Notes under the pieces: generated by a model
Database searches by the model: none
Seen by the model: only the letters and a program-made list of their open reading frames with translations
Told to the model about the DNA's origin: nothing
In this document: positions 26,519-34,740 of the stretch, in pieces
How positions within the stretch are numbered: position 1 is the first letter of the stretch
How the letters are laid out: each line of letters opens with the position of its first letter
Made by a program: the position numbers and the translations under genes
DNA from: an uncultured Algibacter sp.
GTDB lineage: Bacteria; Bacteroidota; Bacteroidia; Flavobacteriales; Flavobacteriaceae
Reading direction: 5' to 3'
NCBI RefSeq assembly: GCF_947495675.1
Contig: NZ_CANLZX010000004.1
Location: 174,887-238,886 of the forward strand
DNA length: 64,000 bases

Positions 26519-28675
26519 CTATTTAGTTCCTACAAAAAAGGAACTTATTATTGGTTTTAAACCACTATCTGTAATATTAATTATGTAAAAATAAGTTCCA
26601 GTAGGAACTTTATTTGAAGTTCCTATAGCATTTTTACTAGAAGTGCCATTCCAATTATTTTGATAATTGTTAGATTGATAAATTAACGCACCCCATCGAT
26701 TAAAAATTTTTAATTCAACCTTAAAACCACACCCTTCAATGTTGCTAATTGTAAAGTAGTCGTTCCATCCATCTTGGTTTGGTGTTACTATTTTAGATAT
26801 ATTTATGTTACTACCATTAAAAACTTTGTTGGATGGTACCGTAATAACTTGCACAAAATCTTCAATAGTGCGCCCGCAGGCATCTGTAAAATGCCATGTG
26901 TTTGTATAAGTACCTTCAAAATCACAATCGCTATTTTGAATAAAATCTCCCGAAGTTTTAACAAGGTCGAAATGACATTTATCAGGAATAGGGTAAAGGG
27001 CTAAAGCGTTTTCCAAATCATTTGGGTTGCTATTAGATAAGGTTCTATCTAAACTACCAACAGGCGTTTCCCAATTTGCAATGGGTTGGTTTATAGCTAT
27101 TAATAACGCATTTCCAAGTTGGCACTCATCCAGTTTTGTAGAGCTTAAAGTGGTAAATGCATTTGGGTTTTCATCTCCATTATAGCTGGCTGTAAAAAGT
27201 AATTCAAACTCAAGGTTACAGGTGTCTTCTAGAAAGTAACAAGCATCTTTAATCATAACATTAAAAGCAATATTCAGCATAGAATCTCCTACTTCCAGAA
27301 AACCATCTTCAATAAAAAACTGCAAGAGTCTTGTGTCTTCATTATAAGTGTAAGAAACGCCATCTGGCAAACTACCGGCCGAAACAAATTCAATATTTGC
27401 TGGTATGGTTTCAGAAAGTACCACATTTGTAGCATGATCATTTCCTGTGTTTAAAAAGTTTAAATTAAAGGTTACTATGTCGTTGGCACTAGTAAGGTCT
27501 TCAGTAGTAGCAGAATTCAGTATTATGGGATATAAGCTAGGCGCCCAAACCTCAACCGATAAACCCACTAAAAATAAGCTATAAGTTTCTTGGTTCGATG
27601 CCAATCGTAAAGTTGCAGAAGTTTGGTTGTTACCAATAATGGCATTATCGGTATTATCAAGTTTAAAAACGGCAGCATCAAAACCAAGGGTATTTAAACT
27701 GGCTGGGTTTCGGTCAATAAAATGGGCGTTATCAATAGTAATTCTACTATTAAAAAAATTGTTCGATGCTCTTAAAGGAGCTGTAATATCTACAAAATTA
27801 TCTGCAATGTTTTGTATTTGAAACCTGTCGCCGGTTAAACTTCTATCGCCTTCCAAAGCGCCTATTAAGGTTTTTACATTTACAGGGCCAGTAGGTACGG
27901 TTCTAAAACCAGAAAAATCAATATCATAATTATTAAAATCTTTGGTAATATGCGCGTAGCCATCAAAAATACTCACGTTTTTAGAAACCAACTCTGGGCT
28001 TTCATAAACAAATACAATTTGCCAGCCACCAGAAGTACCAGTATTACCCTCAGAATGCTGAAAAAGAAACCCTGTTTTAGCCTCAACATTAGCCACTTGG
28101 TAGGTACCAAAAGGACTCTCTAGGTTTGTTACCAAATTAGTAATGTCTTTAAAGCAGACATACGGGTCGTTACTAAAATGCGTATCTCGGCCTCTATAAA
28201 GTACCTCGTCTGCAGTTAATGTTTCATAACTGCTATCATCAGGAAGCATTAATTTAATATCGTTAAAATTCCATGTAGGCACATTATCTGTACCATCATC
28301 CTTTTCTTTATCTGCGGCAGCCCAATACAAATAGGCTTTTTTAATACTTAAGCAAGCTAAATCTGGCAACGGATTTATAAACTGGGCACTACTCGAATTA
28401 AATGTCGAGCTGTCATCATCAATATCCACAAAAACATTATCACTAAAACTATGGTTATCGCTTTCGCCATTGTAGTCTTCGGTGGCTGTTCTCGATAAAA
28501 CATTATTGGCAATCATGGTAAAATCGCCATTAATCATATTATTAAATCGAGGAGAGAACTCTTTTTTAATTTGAGCGTAATTGGTGTAGTAACATGCAAA
28601 CAAACCAAACAAAAGTAGTATAAGCGTTTGTTTTGGTAATGGGAGTTTATTTTTATTTATAAAACGGTTACCCAT
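26519..28675 (-). CDS. T9SS type B sorting domain protein (gliding-motility-associated C-terminal domain)
   Basis: The 718-residue secreted protein starts with a basic, hydrophobic leader (signal peptide ending about residue 35) and ends with the type B C-terminal domain: VTPNQDGWNDYFTI, FNRWGALIYQ, NNWNGTS and PTGTYFYIIN. A DUF11-like segment (FLNTGNDHATNVVLSETIP) lies near the middle. It should be exported by the Sec system and delivered to the surface by the type IX secretion system. No enzyme domain is recognised, so an adhesive or structural role is most likely. It ends 20 nt upstream of the NUDIX start on the same strand. Confidence 0.88.
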   Translation of the reverse strand: MGNRFINKNKLPLPKQTLILLLFGLFACYYTNYAQIKKEFSPRFNNMINGDFTMIANNVLSRTATEDYNGESDNHSFSDNVFVDIDDDSSTFNSSSAQFINPLPDLACLSIKKAYLYWAAADKEKDDGTDNVPTWNFNDIKLMLPDDSSYETLTADEVLYRGRDTHFSNDPYVCFKDITNLVTNLESPFGTYQVANVEAKTGFLFQHSEGNTGTSGGWQIVFVYESPELVSKNVSIFDGYAHITKDFNNYDIDFSGFRTVPTGPVNVKTLIGALEGDRSLTGDRFQIQNIADNFVDITAPLRASNNFFNSRITIDNAHFIDRNPASLNTLGFDAAVFKLDNTDNAIIGNNQTSATLRLASNQETYSLFLVGLSVEVWAPSLYPIILNSATTEDLTSANDIVTFNLNFLNTGNDHATNVVLSETIPANIEFVSAGSLPDGVSYTYNEDTRLLQFFIEDGFLEVGDSMLNIAFNVMIKDACYFLEDTCNLEFELLFTASYNGDENPNAFTTLSSTKLDECQLGNALLIAINQPIANWETPVGSLDRTLSNSNPNDLENALALYPIPDKCHFDLVKTSGDFIQNSDCDFEGTYTNTWHFTDACGRTIEDFVQVITVPSNKVFNGSNINISKIVTPNQDGWNDYFTISNIEGCGFKVELKIFNRWGALIYQSNNYQNNWNGTSSKNAIGTSNKVPTGTYFYIINITDSGLKPIISSFFVGTK

Positions 28676-28770
28676 TAAGTTGTTGGTTTTTTAAAATCTT
28701 GCTCTAAATTTAAATTGAGCCGATATATAGCATACCGGCTCAATTTAATAGTTATAAAATACGTTATATG

Positions 28771-29859
28771 TTAATTAAAATAGCTAAACGTTTCGCCGGC
28801 TTTTATGTTAAGTAACGATTCATAAATTAATTTAATCACATTTTCAACATCCTCTTTATGTACCATTTCTACAGTAGTGTGCATGTAGCGTAACGGCAAC
28901 GAAATTAAAGCCGAAGCCACACCGCCATTGCTATAAGCAAAAGCATCTGTATCGGTTCCTGTAGCGCGCGATAGGGCAGAACGCTGAAAAGGAATTTTCT
29001 TAGCCTCTGCAGTATCCGTAATTAAATCACGAAGCTTTTGTTGCACAGCAGGCGCATAAGCAACCACAGGCCCTTTACCAATTTCTAATAAACCCGCTTT
29101 TTTAGGCTCAATCATTGGTGTAGTAGTATCGTGAGTTACATCGGTAACAATAGCCACATTAGGTTTTATGGTTTGGGTAATCATTTCTGCACCACGTAAA
29201 CCAATTTCTTCTTGTACGGCGTTAGTTACATACAAACCAAAAGGCAATTCTTTTTTGTTTTCTTTTAAAAGTCTAGCAACTTCGGCAATCATAAAACCAC
29301 CCATGCGGTTATCAATAGCTCTACAAACAAATTTATCGCCGTTTAAAATATGGAATTCATCAGGGTAAGTAATCACACAACCCACATGCACACCAAGTTT
29401 TTCAACATCGGCTTTAGTCGCGCAACCACAATCAATAAAAATATTGTCTGGTTTAGGCGGTTCCTCTTTCGCTTTGTTACGCGTATGTATGGCAGGCCAA
29501 CCAAAAACCCCTTTTACAATGCCTTTTTTAGTATGTATATTAACCACCTTACTAGGGGCAATCTGGTGGTCGCTACCACCATTTCTAATTACATAAATTA
29601 GTCCGTTATCCGATATATAGTTAACATACCACGAAATTTCATCGGCATGTCCCTCAATAACCACTTTGTATTCTGCCTTTGGGTTTATAACACCAACCGC
29701 AGTACCATAAGTATCTGTAATAAACTCATCAACATACGGTTTTAAATAATCCATCCACAGCTTTTGTCCGTCCCACTCATAGCCAGTAGGTGCTGCATTA
29801 TTTAAATATTTTTCTAAAAAGTCCATCGACTTTTTGTTTAATATGCTCTTCTTTGCCAT
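28771..29859 (-). CDS. M42-family metallopeptidase (glutamyl/deblocking aminopeptidase-like)
   Basis: The 362-residue protein has the co-catalytic metal pattern of the M42 family: His71 and Asp73 (IEGHADEISW), Asp in CRAIDNRMGG, the Glu pair in QEEIGLRGA, the Asp of TDVTHD, and a C-terminal His (PLRYMHTTVEMVH). The family forms tetrahedral cytoplasmic aminopeptidases that trim peptides. It has a long spacer with repeats upstream (29860-30317). Confidence 0.92.
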   Translation of the reverse strand: MAKKSILNKKSMDFLEKYLNNAAPTGYEWDGQKLWMDYLKPYVDEFITDTYGTAVGVINPKAEYKVVIEGHADEISWYVNYISDNGLIYVIRNGGSDHQIAPSKVVNIHTKKGIVKGVFGWPAIHTRNKAKEEPPKPDNIFIDCGCATKADVEKLGVHVGCVITYPDEFHILNGDKFVCRAIDNRMGGFMIAEVARLLKENKKELPFGLYVTNAVQEEIGLRGAEMITQTIKPNVAIVTDVTHDTTTPMIEPKKAGLLEIGKGPVVAYAPAVQQKLRDLITDTAEAKKIPFQRSALSRATGTDTDAFAYSNGGVASALISLPLRYMHTTVEMVHKEDVENVIKLIYESLLNIKAGETFSYFN

Positions 29860-29938
29860 TTATTAAAAGTTTTGCACTAAAATAATAATATAAAATGTAA
29901 AAGAATAGTTTAAGCAGGCTCTATTATAAAAATATTTT

Positions 29939-30035
29939 GGGCGTTACCACAAGGGTCGGGCTTTACGCTGCAAGTCCTCGGTGTGCCAATAATAAATTGG
30001 CAAACCTGTGGGCTTTTCGCTGCAATCCCTAACGT
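29939..30035. repeat. Dispersed G-rich repeat, copy 2
   Basis: The unit begins GGGCGTTACCACAAGGGTCG and ends GCAATCCCTAACG. The ends pair (CGTTA 29942-29946 with TAACG 30030-30034, flanked by a G-T wobble). The centre is a hairpin TGCCAAT-AATAA-ATTGGCA (29984-30002). It shares a block GGGTCrGGCTTTACGCTGCA and the following AGTCCTCG with copy 3 at 35483 (27 of 28 bases across both). It lies 80 nt upstream of the M42 gene. Confidence 0.8.
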
Positions 30036-30174
30036 AGCAGCTAGGTTTTATTTTAAGTTTTAGTAATTATAAAAAAGCAGCATAGTATAATGGCTTGTTT
30101 TCAATAAGTTGTTGTGGTGTTATAGGGTAAGAGGAAATGTTTTAGGGGTTAAAATGTTGTAGACTATTATGATG

Positions 30175-30311
30175 TTCGTTTAACGGCTACGGCTATGAGT
30201 AGTTGCGTGGTTTAGTACTTAACTTTGCAAGTACACACCAACCTGAAAATCCGCGAGGATTTTCAGAAATAGGAGAGAACAAGCAATTACTTATAGCCAA
30301 TGTTATGTGTT
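30175..30311 (+). repeat. Left cassette end: three-way-junction element with GNRA loop
   Basis: TAAC/GTTA (30181-30184 with 30302-30305) closes the fold. A 16-bp stem follows (30191-30206 with 30283-30298) with two G-T wobbles that pair only on the + strand. Inside are two hairpins: GTACTT/AAGTAC (30215-30220, 30229-30234) and CTGAAAATCC-GCGA-GGATTTTCAG (30243-30266), the latter with a GNRA tetraloop. The outer part resembles an integron attC (GTTTAAC fits RYYYAAC). Confidence 0.6.
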
Positions 30312-30317
30312 GTTATT

Positions 30318-31460
30318 TTAGAATAGAGAATATCCAAATATTATTGATAATGTTTTAGAATCCACATTTATATCATTACCTAATCTTCTAGGTGATTGAT
30401 GCCTTAACTCTATGCTGTATTTATCATTATACTTATAACCTAAACCATAAGCCATATATATTGATGTAAGGTTCGTTGATTCATTTATTCTTAAATCATA
30501 AATAAAAGAAGTATTAATAAAAAATTTAGAATTATCATTTAAAAAGAAGTAATATCTTACACCAGCATTGCATTCAATAGTACTATAATTAATTACATCT
30601 TCTAAACCTCCATTAGTTGATTTTTCTACTGTAAAACTTGTATAAATTGGTTCAACGATAAATGACCATTTATTTTTATTAAAAGGAAGAATAAATTCTG
30701 CTTCTAGCCCAAAACCAAAATCTAGTGAGTTTTTAATAGTAGAATTACTAAAATAAGATTCAAATGAAGAGATATTTAATCGAGGCCTTATATTCAAATT
30801 AAATAAATCTTTTTTTTGCTTTTCTTCAAAGTTGATATATTTTTCATTATTACAGCCGTTATATGCTATAAAAAAATTGACCAAATCTGATTTTCTATAT
30901 TTTAATTTTTCTACTCTGTTCTTTTTTATGTCAGAGCATTTCAAATCATCCCATAGCTGGTTTCTAAATCTATTATTTGTGCCAATTTTATATTCAGGAG
31001 TTATATAACTTTTAAATACTAATTGCTCAATATTAGATTTATCGATGCTGTAAAAATACCTTATTAAACCAATGTCAACGTAAGTATACAACGTAGATTT
31101 TCCTTCAACTAATACTTTTAAAAAGAGTTCTTCTTCTTGAAACGAAGGTCCTCTTTCATTATCTAATTCATCAACTTTATTACTAGACCTATCAATTTTT
31201 ACGGAGCTTCTCACATATTTTAAAGCGTTAGGAATCCCAAATTCTTTAACCGATTTTATTGAATTTTCCTTCAATTCGCTATTTTCTGATAGTTTATATT
31301 TGAATTCCGTTGGATTTTTTTCCCAATCAAGATTTTTAATTAAACAATTAATTTTTTGATTATTATTATCAATGTAATATCCATTTTCAAAAGAAATTTG
31401 AGAGTAGCAATTAAAACTTAAAATTGAGGTTAAAAGAAATAGTAGTTTTATTTTCATCAT
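30318..31460 (-). CDS. Secreted outer-membrane beta-barrel protein of the cassette (unknown function)
   Basis: The 380-residue protein has a signal peptide (about 1-21, ending SFNCYSQ), a soluble region with ENGYYIDNNNQKINCLIKN and KSVKEFGIPNALKY, and a C-terminal half of alternating strands ending in FGYSLF, as in an outer-membrane barrel. I recall this family as recurring in flavobacteria and sometimes mislabelled as tRNA modification GTPase; there is no G-domain here. It is the sole gene between the two structured ends at 30175 and 31560; its stop is 7 nt from the inner repeat of the left end. Composition is even more AT-rich than the flanking M42 gene. No function is known to me. Confidence 0.75.
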   Translation of the reverse strand: MMKIKLLFLLTSILSFNCYSQISFENGYYIDNNNQKINCLIKNLDWEKNPTEFKYKLSENSELKENSIKSVKEFGIPNALKYVRSSVKIDRSSNKVDELDNERGPSFQEEELFLKVLVEGKSTLYTYVDIGLIRYFYSIDKSNIEQLVFKSYITPEYKIGTNNRFRNQLWDDLKCSDIKKNRVEKLKYRKSDLVNFFIAYNGCNNEKYINFEEKQKKDLFNLNIRPRLNISSFESYFSNSTIKNSLDFGFGLEAEFILPFNKNKWSFIVEPIYTSFTVEKSTNGGLEDVINYSTIECNAGVRYYFFLNDNSKFFINTSFIYDLRINESTNLTSIYMAYGLGYKYNDKYSIELRHQSPRRLGNDINVDSKTLSIIFGYSLF

Positions 31461-31499
31461 TATTTTAATTTATTAATATTTACATTGTTAAGTTTTAAT

Positions 31500-31560
31500 A
31501 ACACATAATGTTCTTCTGATAAAAAATCGTTTCAATGTTTTTTATCAAAAGTTAAACGAA
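31500..31560. repeat. Right cassette end: simple hairpin with inverted termini
   Basis: AACACATAA (31500-31508) and GTTAAACGAA (31551-31560) bracket a 14-bp hairpin (31513-31526 with 31538-31551) that has a single C-A mismatch on + and a G-T wobble on -. The termini match the left end in inverse orientation. TAGCCAAT just outside (31563-31570) also occurs in the left element (30294-30301). Confidence 0.55.
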
Positions 31561-31635
31561 GTTAGCCAATTTTTCTCACAAAGTCAAGCCTATTTATAAT
31601 TTCCTATTTAAGATAATCCATTCTCAGAAATTCAG

Positions 31636-31643
31636 TATTTTTG
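31636..31643 (+). promoter_or_regulatory. Candidate -7 box of the DUF4294 operon
   Basis: TATTTTTG fits TAnnTTTG and would start the transcript about 20-25 nt before ATG 31672. No convincing -33 box is seen. Confidence 0.35.
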
Positions 31644-31671
31644 GCATAATAAATGTCCCATTATTTATTAG

Positions 31672-32349
31672 ATGAATTTCTTAAAATACATACTTATCAT
31701 TTTTCCTTTAATGTTATCTGCCCAGATAGAAGACATTAAACAAGATACAATATCTGAGAAGTATCTTATTATAAAAGGCGATTCGGTACCCAGAACCTCG
31801 ATTGACTTAGATGAAGTCATGCTTTTACATAAGCTAAAGTTTGATAGCAGAAAAGATAGAATACGCTACTTAATTTTAAGACGCAAAACCATTAAAGTGT
31901 ACCCGTATGCTAAAATGGCTGCAGACCGTTTAGACTCTATGAACGTGCGGTTAGCAACCCTTACCAGAAACCGTGATAAAAAACGCTATACAAAACGCAT
32001 ACAAAAATACATTGAAGGCGAGTTTTCTGAGGAGTTAAAAAAAATGACTCGTACAGAAGGGCAAATTCTAATTAAGCTAATACACAGGCAAACAGGTGTT
32101 ACCGCTTTCGATTTAATAAAAGAATTACGTAATGGTTGGCGGGCCTTTTGGTACAATACAACCGCCAGTATGTTCGATATTTCTTTAAAGCGTGAGTTTG
32201 ACCCAGAAAACGAAAAAGAAGATTATCTTATTGAAGATATTTTGCAGCGTAATTTCCAAAGCGGCCGCTTAGAGCGCCAAAAATCGGCTATTGATTTTGA
32301 TTTTTACGATTTAACTAACAAGTGGGTTCACCAAAAAACACCAGAATAA
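31672..32349 (+). CDS. DUF4294 domain-containing protein
   Basis: The 225-residue protein has a short N-terminal hydrophobic leader (FLKYILIIFPLMLSAQ), so it is probably exported. The body is strongly basic and helical (LRRKTIKVYPYAKMAADRLD), with the family-typical GQILIKLIHRQTGVTAFDL segment (about 140-158) and a following RAFWYN. The family is widespread in Bacteroidota and has no known function. It ends directly before the hemolysin III gene (no gap), forming a three-gene operon with it and a GNAT gene. Confidence 0.85.
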   Translation: MNFLKYILIIFPLMLSAQIEDIKQDTISEKYLIIKGDSVPRTSIDLDEVMLLHKLKFDSRKDRIRYLILRRKTIKVYPYAKMAADRLDSMNVRLATLTRNRDKKRYTKRIQKYIEGEFSEELKKMTRTEGQILIKLIHRQTGVTAFDLIKELRNGWRAFWYNTTASMFDISLKREFDPENEKEDYLIEDILQRNFQSGRLERQKSAIDFDFYDLTNKWVHQKTPE

Positions 32350-32976
32350 ATGCGTATACAATCGCCGTTTGAAGAAAAACTAAATACGATAACGCATGCT
32401 ATTGGTGCTTTACTTGGTATTACTGCCTTAGTGTTATTAATTGTTTATAACAGCCATAAAACCGATTGGAGTTTGTTTAGTGTGATTGTTTATGGTATTT
32501 CTATTATTATTCTGTTTAGTGCCTCTACCTTTTACCATGCTGTAAAAGGGGAAAAGCGTAAACACTATTTTAGAATTGTAGATCACATAAGTATTTACTT
32601 TTTAATAGCAGGAACTTACACACCGGTTTGTTTAATTTCTTTAGAGCAAACCTTGGGCTGGACGCTTTTTTTTACCGTTTGGGGTATTGCTGCTTTTGGT
32701 GTTATTTTAAAGTTGTTTTTTACAGGGCGGTTCGAAATATTTTCAACCTTACTGTATTTAGTTATGGGCTGGTTAATTATTTTCGATTTCTCTAACCTAT
32801 CTGCAACCCTTGGTGATCAAGGTATTTTATTTCTGTTTGCCGGTGGTTTATCTTATACGGTGGGTATTGTGTTTTATGCCATTCAAAAAATACCATACAA
32901 TCATGTTATATGGCACTTGTTTGTATTAGGTGGTGCTATTTGCCACTTTTTTATGATTTTTGGTTACGTTATTTAA
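32350..32976 (+). CDS. Hemolysin III / PAQR family membrane protein
   Basis: This 208-residue protein has seven hydrophobic segments and the family's conserved polar sites: STFYHAV with His63, RIVDHI with Asp78, AGTYTPV, and the C-terminal NHVIWHLFVLGGAICHFF with two metal-binding histidines. Members (YqfA/TrhA) are inner-membrane proteins linked to membrane energetics or fluidity; haemolytic activity is not general. Its start abuts the stop of the DUF4294 gene. Confidence 0.9.
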   Translation: MRIQSPFEEKLNTITHAIGALLGITALVLLIVYNSHKTDWSLFSVIVYGISIIILFSASTFYHAVKGEKRKHYFRIVDHISIYFLIAGTYTPVCLISLEQTLGWTLFFTVWGIAAFGVILKLFFTGRFEIFSTLLYLVMGWLIIFDFSNLSATLGDQGILFLFAGGLSYTVGIVFYAIQKIPYNHVIWHLFVLGGAICHFFMIFGYVI

Positions 32977-32977
32977 T

Positions 32978-33475
32978 ATGATAGAAATTACTAAAGCAAC
33001 TACGTTTAATAGTTATCTTAAAATAGAAACACTCGCCGATATTATTTGGCGCGAACATTACATACCTATTGTTGGGAAACCTCAAATAGATTATATGCTT
33101 GAAAAGTTTCAAACAGCTAAGGCTATTGAAAAACAAGTGATTGAGGGTTTCGAGTATTTTACTTTATTTTATAATAAAACAGCTGTTGGTTATATTGCTA
33201 TAAAACCAGAAACCAATGCTTTATTTTTAAGTAAAATATATGTTTTAAGTAGTTATAGAGGTAAAAAAGTAGGTAAAGCAGCCATACATTTTATTGAAAA
33301 TAAGGCTAAATCGTATCAATTAAATAGCATTAGGTTAACCGTAAATATTCACAATACAAACTCGATTAAGGCTTATGAGACATTGGGTTTTAAAAACAAG
33401 GGGTCTGTTGTTGCCGATATTGGAAACGGCTTTGTAATGGACGATTTTGAGATGGTGAAACAAATTTCTGAGTAG
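32978..33475 (+). CDS. GNAT-family N-acetyltransferase
   Basis: I take ATG 32978 (1 nt after the hemolysin III stop) rather than the upstream in-frame TTG at 32960, giving 165 residues. The fold shows the GNAT A-motif around LSSYRGKKVGKAAIHFIE (acetyl-CoA pyrophosphate loop) and the B-motif NTNSIKAYETLGFKNKG. It acetylates an amine in the cytoplasm; the substrate is not known. It is the last gene of the operon and is convergent with the DUF4268 gene (8 nt between stops). Confidence 0.9.
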   Translation: MIEITKATTFNSYLKIETLADIIWREHYIPIVGKPQIDYMLEKFQTAKAIEKQVIEGFEYFTLFYNKTAVGYIAIKPETNALFLSKIYVLSSYRGKKVGKAAIHFIENKAKSYQLNSIRLTVNIHNTNSIKAYETLGFKNKGSVVADIGNGFVMDDFEMVKQISE

Positions 33476-33483
33476 CAGGAATG

Positions 33484-33912
33484 TTACCCCTCAATAACCT
33501 CTTTATATTCCTCGAAAAAAGCTTCAAACAAGCTCATGTGTGTATTAAAAAACACCATAACATCGCGCCAGGAGTTTTTGTTGTGTATGGATACTTTTTG
33601 CTCTAAAGGCACGTAAATTCTAGAAATCTCTTTTTTGTTTTCTAAAAAATATTCTTCGTCGTAAATAGCTTCAGGTAGATAATCGTTCAACAAAATCGAT
33701 TTTAAAGCTACTAGTTTTTCCCAGTATTTAATTCGGTGTTCTAAATCGTCTTCTAAGTCTAAAGCAATTAAAGCCGTTCTATTATCAAAATGAAACTTAA
33801 AACTTAAACCTTTTAATTTGGTATCATACAAAACCCATTTTCGTGGAAACGATTTCCCGAAACTTGTCCAGAATTCTTGTCGTAAAAGTCTTGATTCTTC
33901 TTTGCTAAACAT
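33484..33912 (-). CDS. DUF4268 domain-containing protein
   Basis: The 142-residue protein begins MFSKEESRLLRQEFWTSFG and contains a WRDVMVFF segment near the end, both typical of DUF4268. It is rich in aromatic and acidic residues, with no signal peptide or membrane helix, so it is cytosolic. In other genomes the domain also occurs attached to restriction-type nucleases, but no nuclease motif is present here. The function is unknown. Confidence 0.82.
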   Translation of the reverse strand: MFSKEESRLLRQEFWTSFGKSFPRKWVLYDTKLKGLSFKFHFDNRTALIALDLEDDLEHRIKYWEKLVALKSILLNDYLPEAIYDEEYFLENKKEISRIYVPLEQKVSIHNKNSWRDVMVFFNTHMSLFEAFFEEYKEVIEG

Positions 33913-33966
33913 GTCTTTTGTAATAATGAATCAATGTGTTAATAATAAATAATTATCAACTTAAAA

Positions 33967-34641
33967 CTAGATTAAATAAGCTACTCCAACACCTAGTATT
34001 ATTGAAATAAACTTCGATAAATTAAACTTATGTCCTTCGCCACTTTCAAACAAAATAGTGGTTGAAATATGGAAAAATATACCAATAACTACTGCATTTA
34101 TAGCATGGGTATAATTGGCAATAAAAGTGGCGTTATGCGCAATCCAAGTGCCTAAGGGGGTCATTAAAGCAAATACTAACAAAAAGCTACCTACCTGTAT
34201 TTTGGTATAGTTAGACTGTAATAAAAACATAGTAATTAATGTAGCAATGGGTATTTTATGTACCAAAACACCATATACCATATCGTTATGATCGTGAATA
34301 GAAAATCCTTCTAATAAACTATGAATACACAAACTAATAAATAATAGCCAAGGGAAAGCAGTCTCGTTTTTATGGATGTGTACATGGCCATGTTCTGCAC
34401 CTTTAGAGAATAACTCTAAAACAATTTGCAACATAATACCGCACATTATAAAGAGTCCTGTAAGTTTGGTTTCTAAATGATTGTAAACTTCTGGTAATAA
34501 TTCAAAAAGAGTTAAAGCCAATAAAAAAGCACCACTAAAAGAGAGTAGTAGTTTGGTATTCCAAGACTTTTGTTTTTTAGTAATAAATGCTAAAAGAAAG
34601 CCTAAAATAACTGCAAGAAAGGGTAAAATATAATTATTCAT
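33967..34641 (-). CDS. ZIP-family divalent metal transporter
   Basis: The 224-residue protein has about eight hydrophobic segments. Helix 4 carries HSLLEGFSIHD and helix 5 HKIPIATLITMFLLQ, the metal-binding pair of ZIP transporters. A short His-rich loop (HGHVHIH) lies between helices 3 and 4. It should take up zinc or another divalent cation across the inner membrane. No Zur or Fur box is evident upstream. Confidence 0.88.
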   Translation of the reverse strand: MNNYILPFLAVILGFLLAFITKKQKSWNTKLLLSFSGAFLLALTLFELLPEVYNHLETKLTGLFIMCGIMLQIVLELFSKGAEHGHVHIHKNETAFPWLLFISLCIHSLLEGFSIHDHNDMVYGVLVHKIPIATLITMFLLQSNYTKIQVGSFLLVFALMTPLGTWIAHNATFIANYTHAINAVVIGIFFHISTTILFESGEGHKFNLSKFISIILGVGVAYLI

Positions 34642-34740
34642 TCAAAAAATACACTATTCAATTTTATAACACTCATTAATTATTACCTGCATTAGTAAAC
34701 AAATTATATGCAAGAGTCATAATACAATGCCCATTATTGG

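Larger units (their letters stand above)
30175..31560. mobile_element. Hairpin-ended cassette carrying one outer-membrane protein gene
   Basis: The unit is bounded by a perfect 10-bp inverted repeat (TTCGTTTAAC 30175-30184, GTTAAACGAA 31551-31560). A second inverted pair lies inside (TTATGTGTT 30303-30311, AACACATAA 31500-31508). Between outer and inner repeat, each end folds into a hairpin structure. The only gene inside runs on the - strand. No transposase, integrase or target duplication is visible, so mobility is inferred from the architecture and the position between ordinary housekeeping genes. Confidence 0.45.

Noticed and set aside
30175..31560. The hairpin-flanked unit as a classical insertion sequence
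   Set aside because: The only gene inside encodes a beta-barrel protein with a signal peptide; there is no transposase and no visible target-site duplication.
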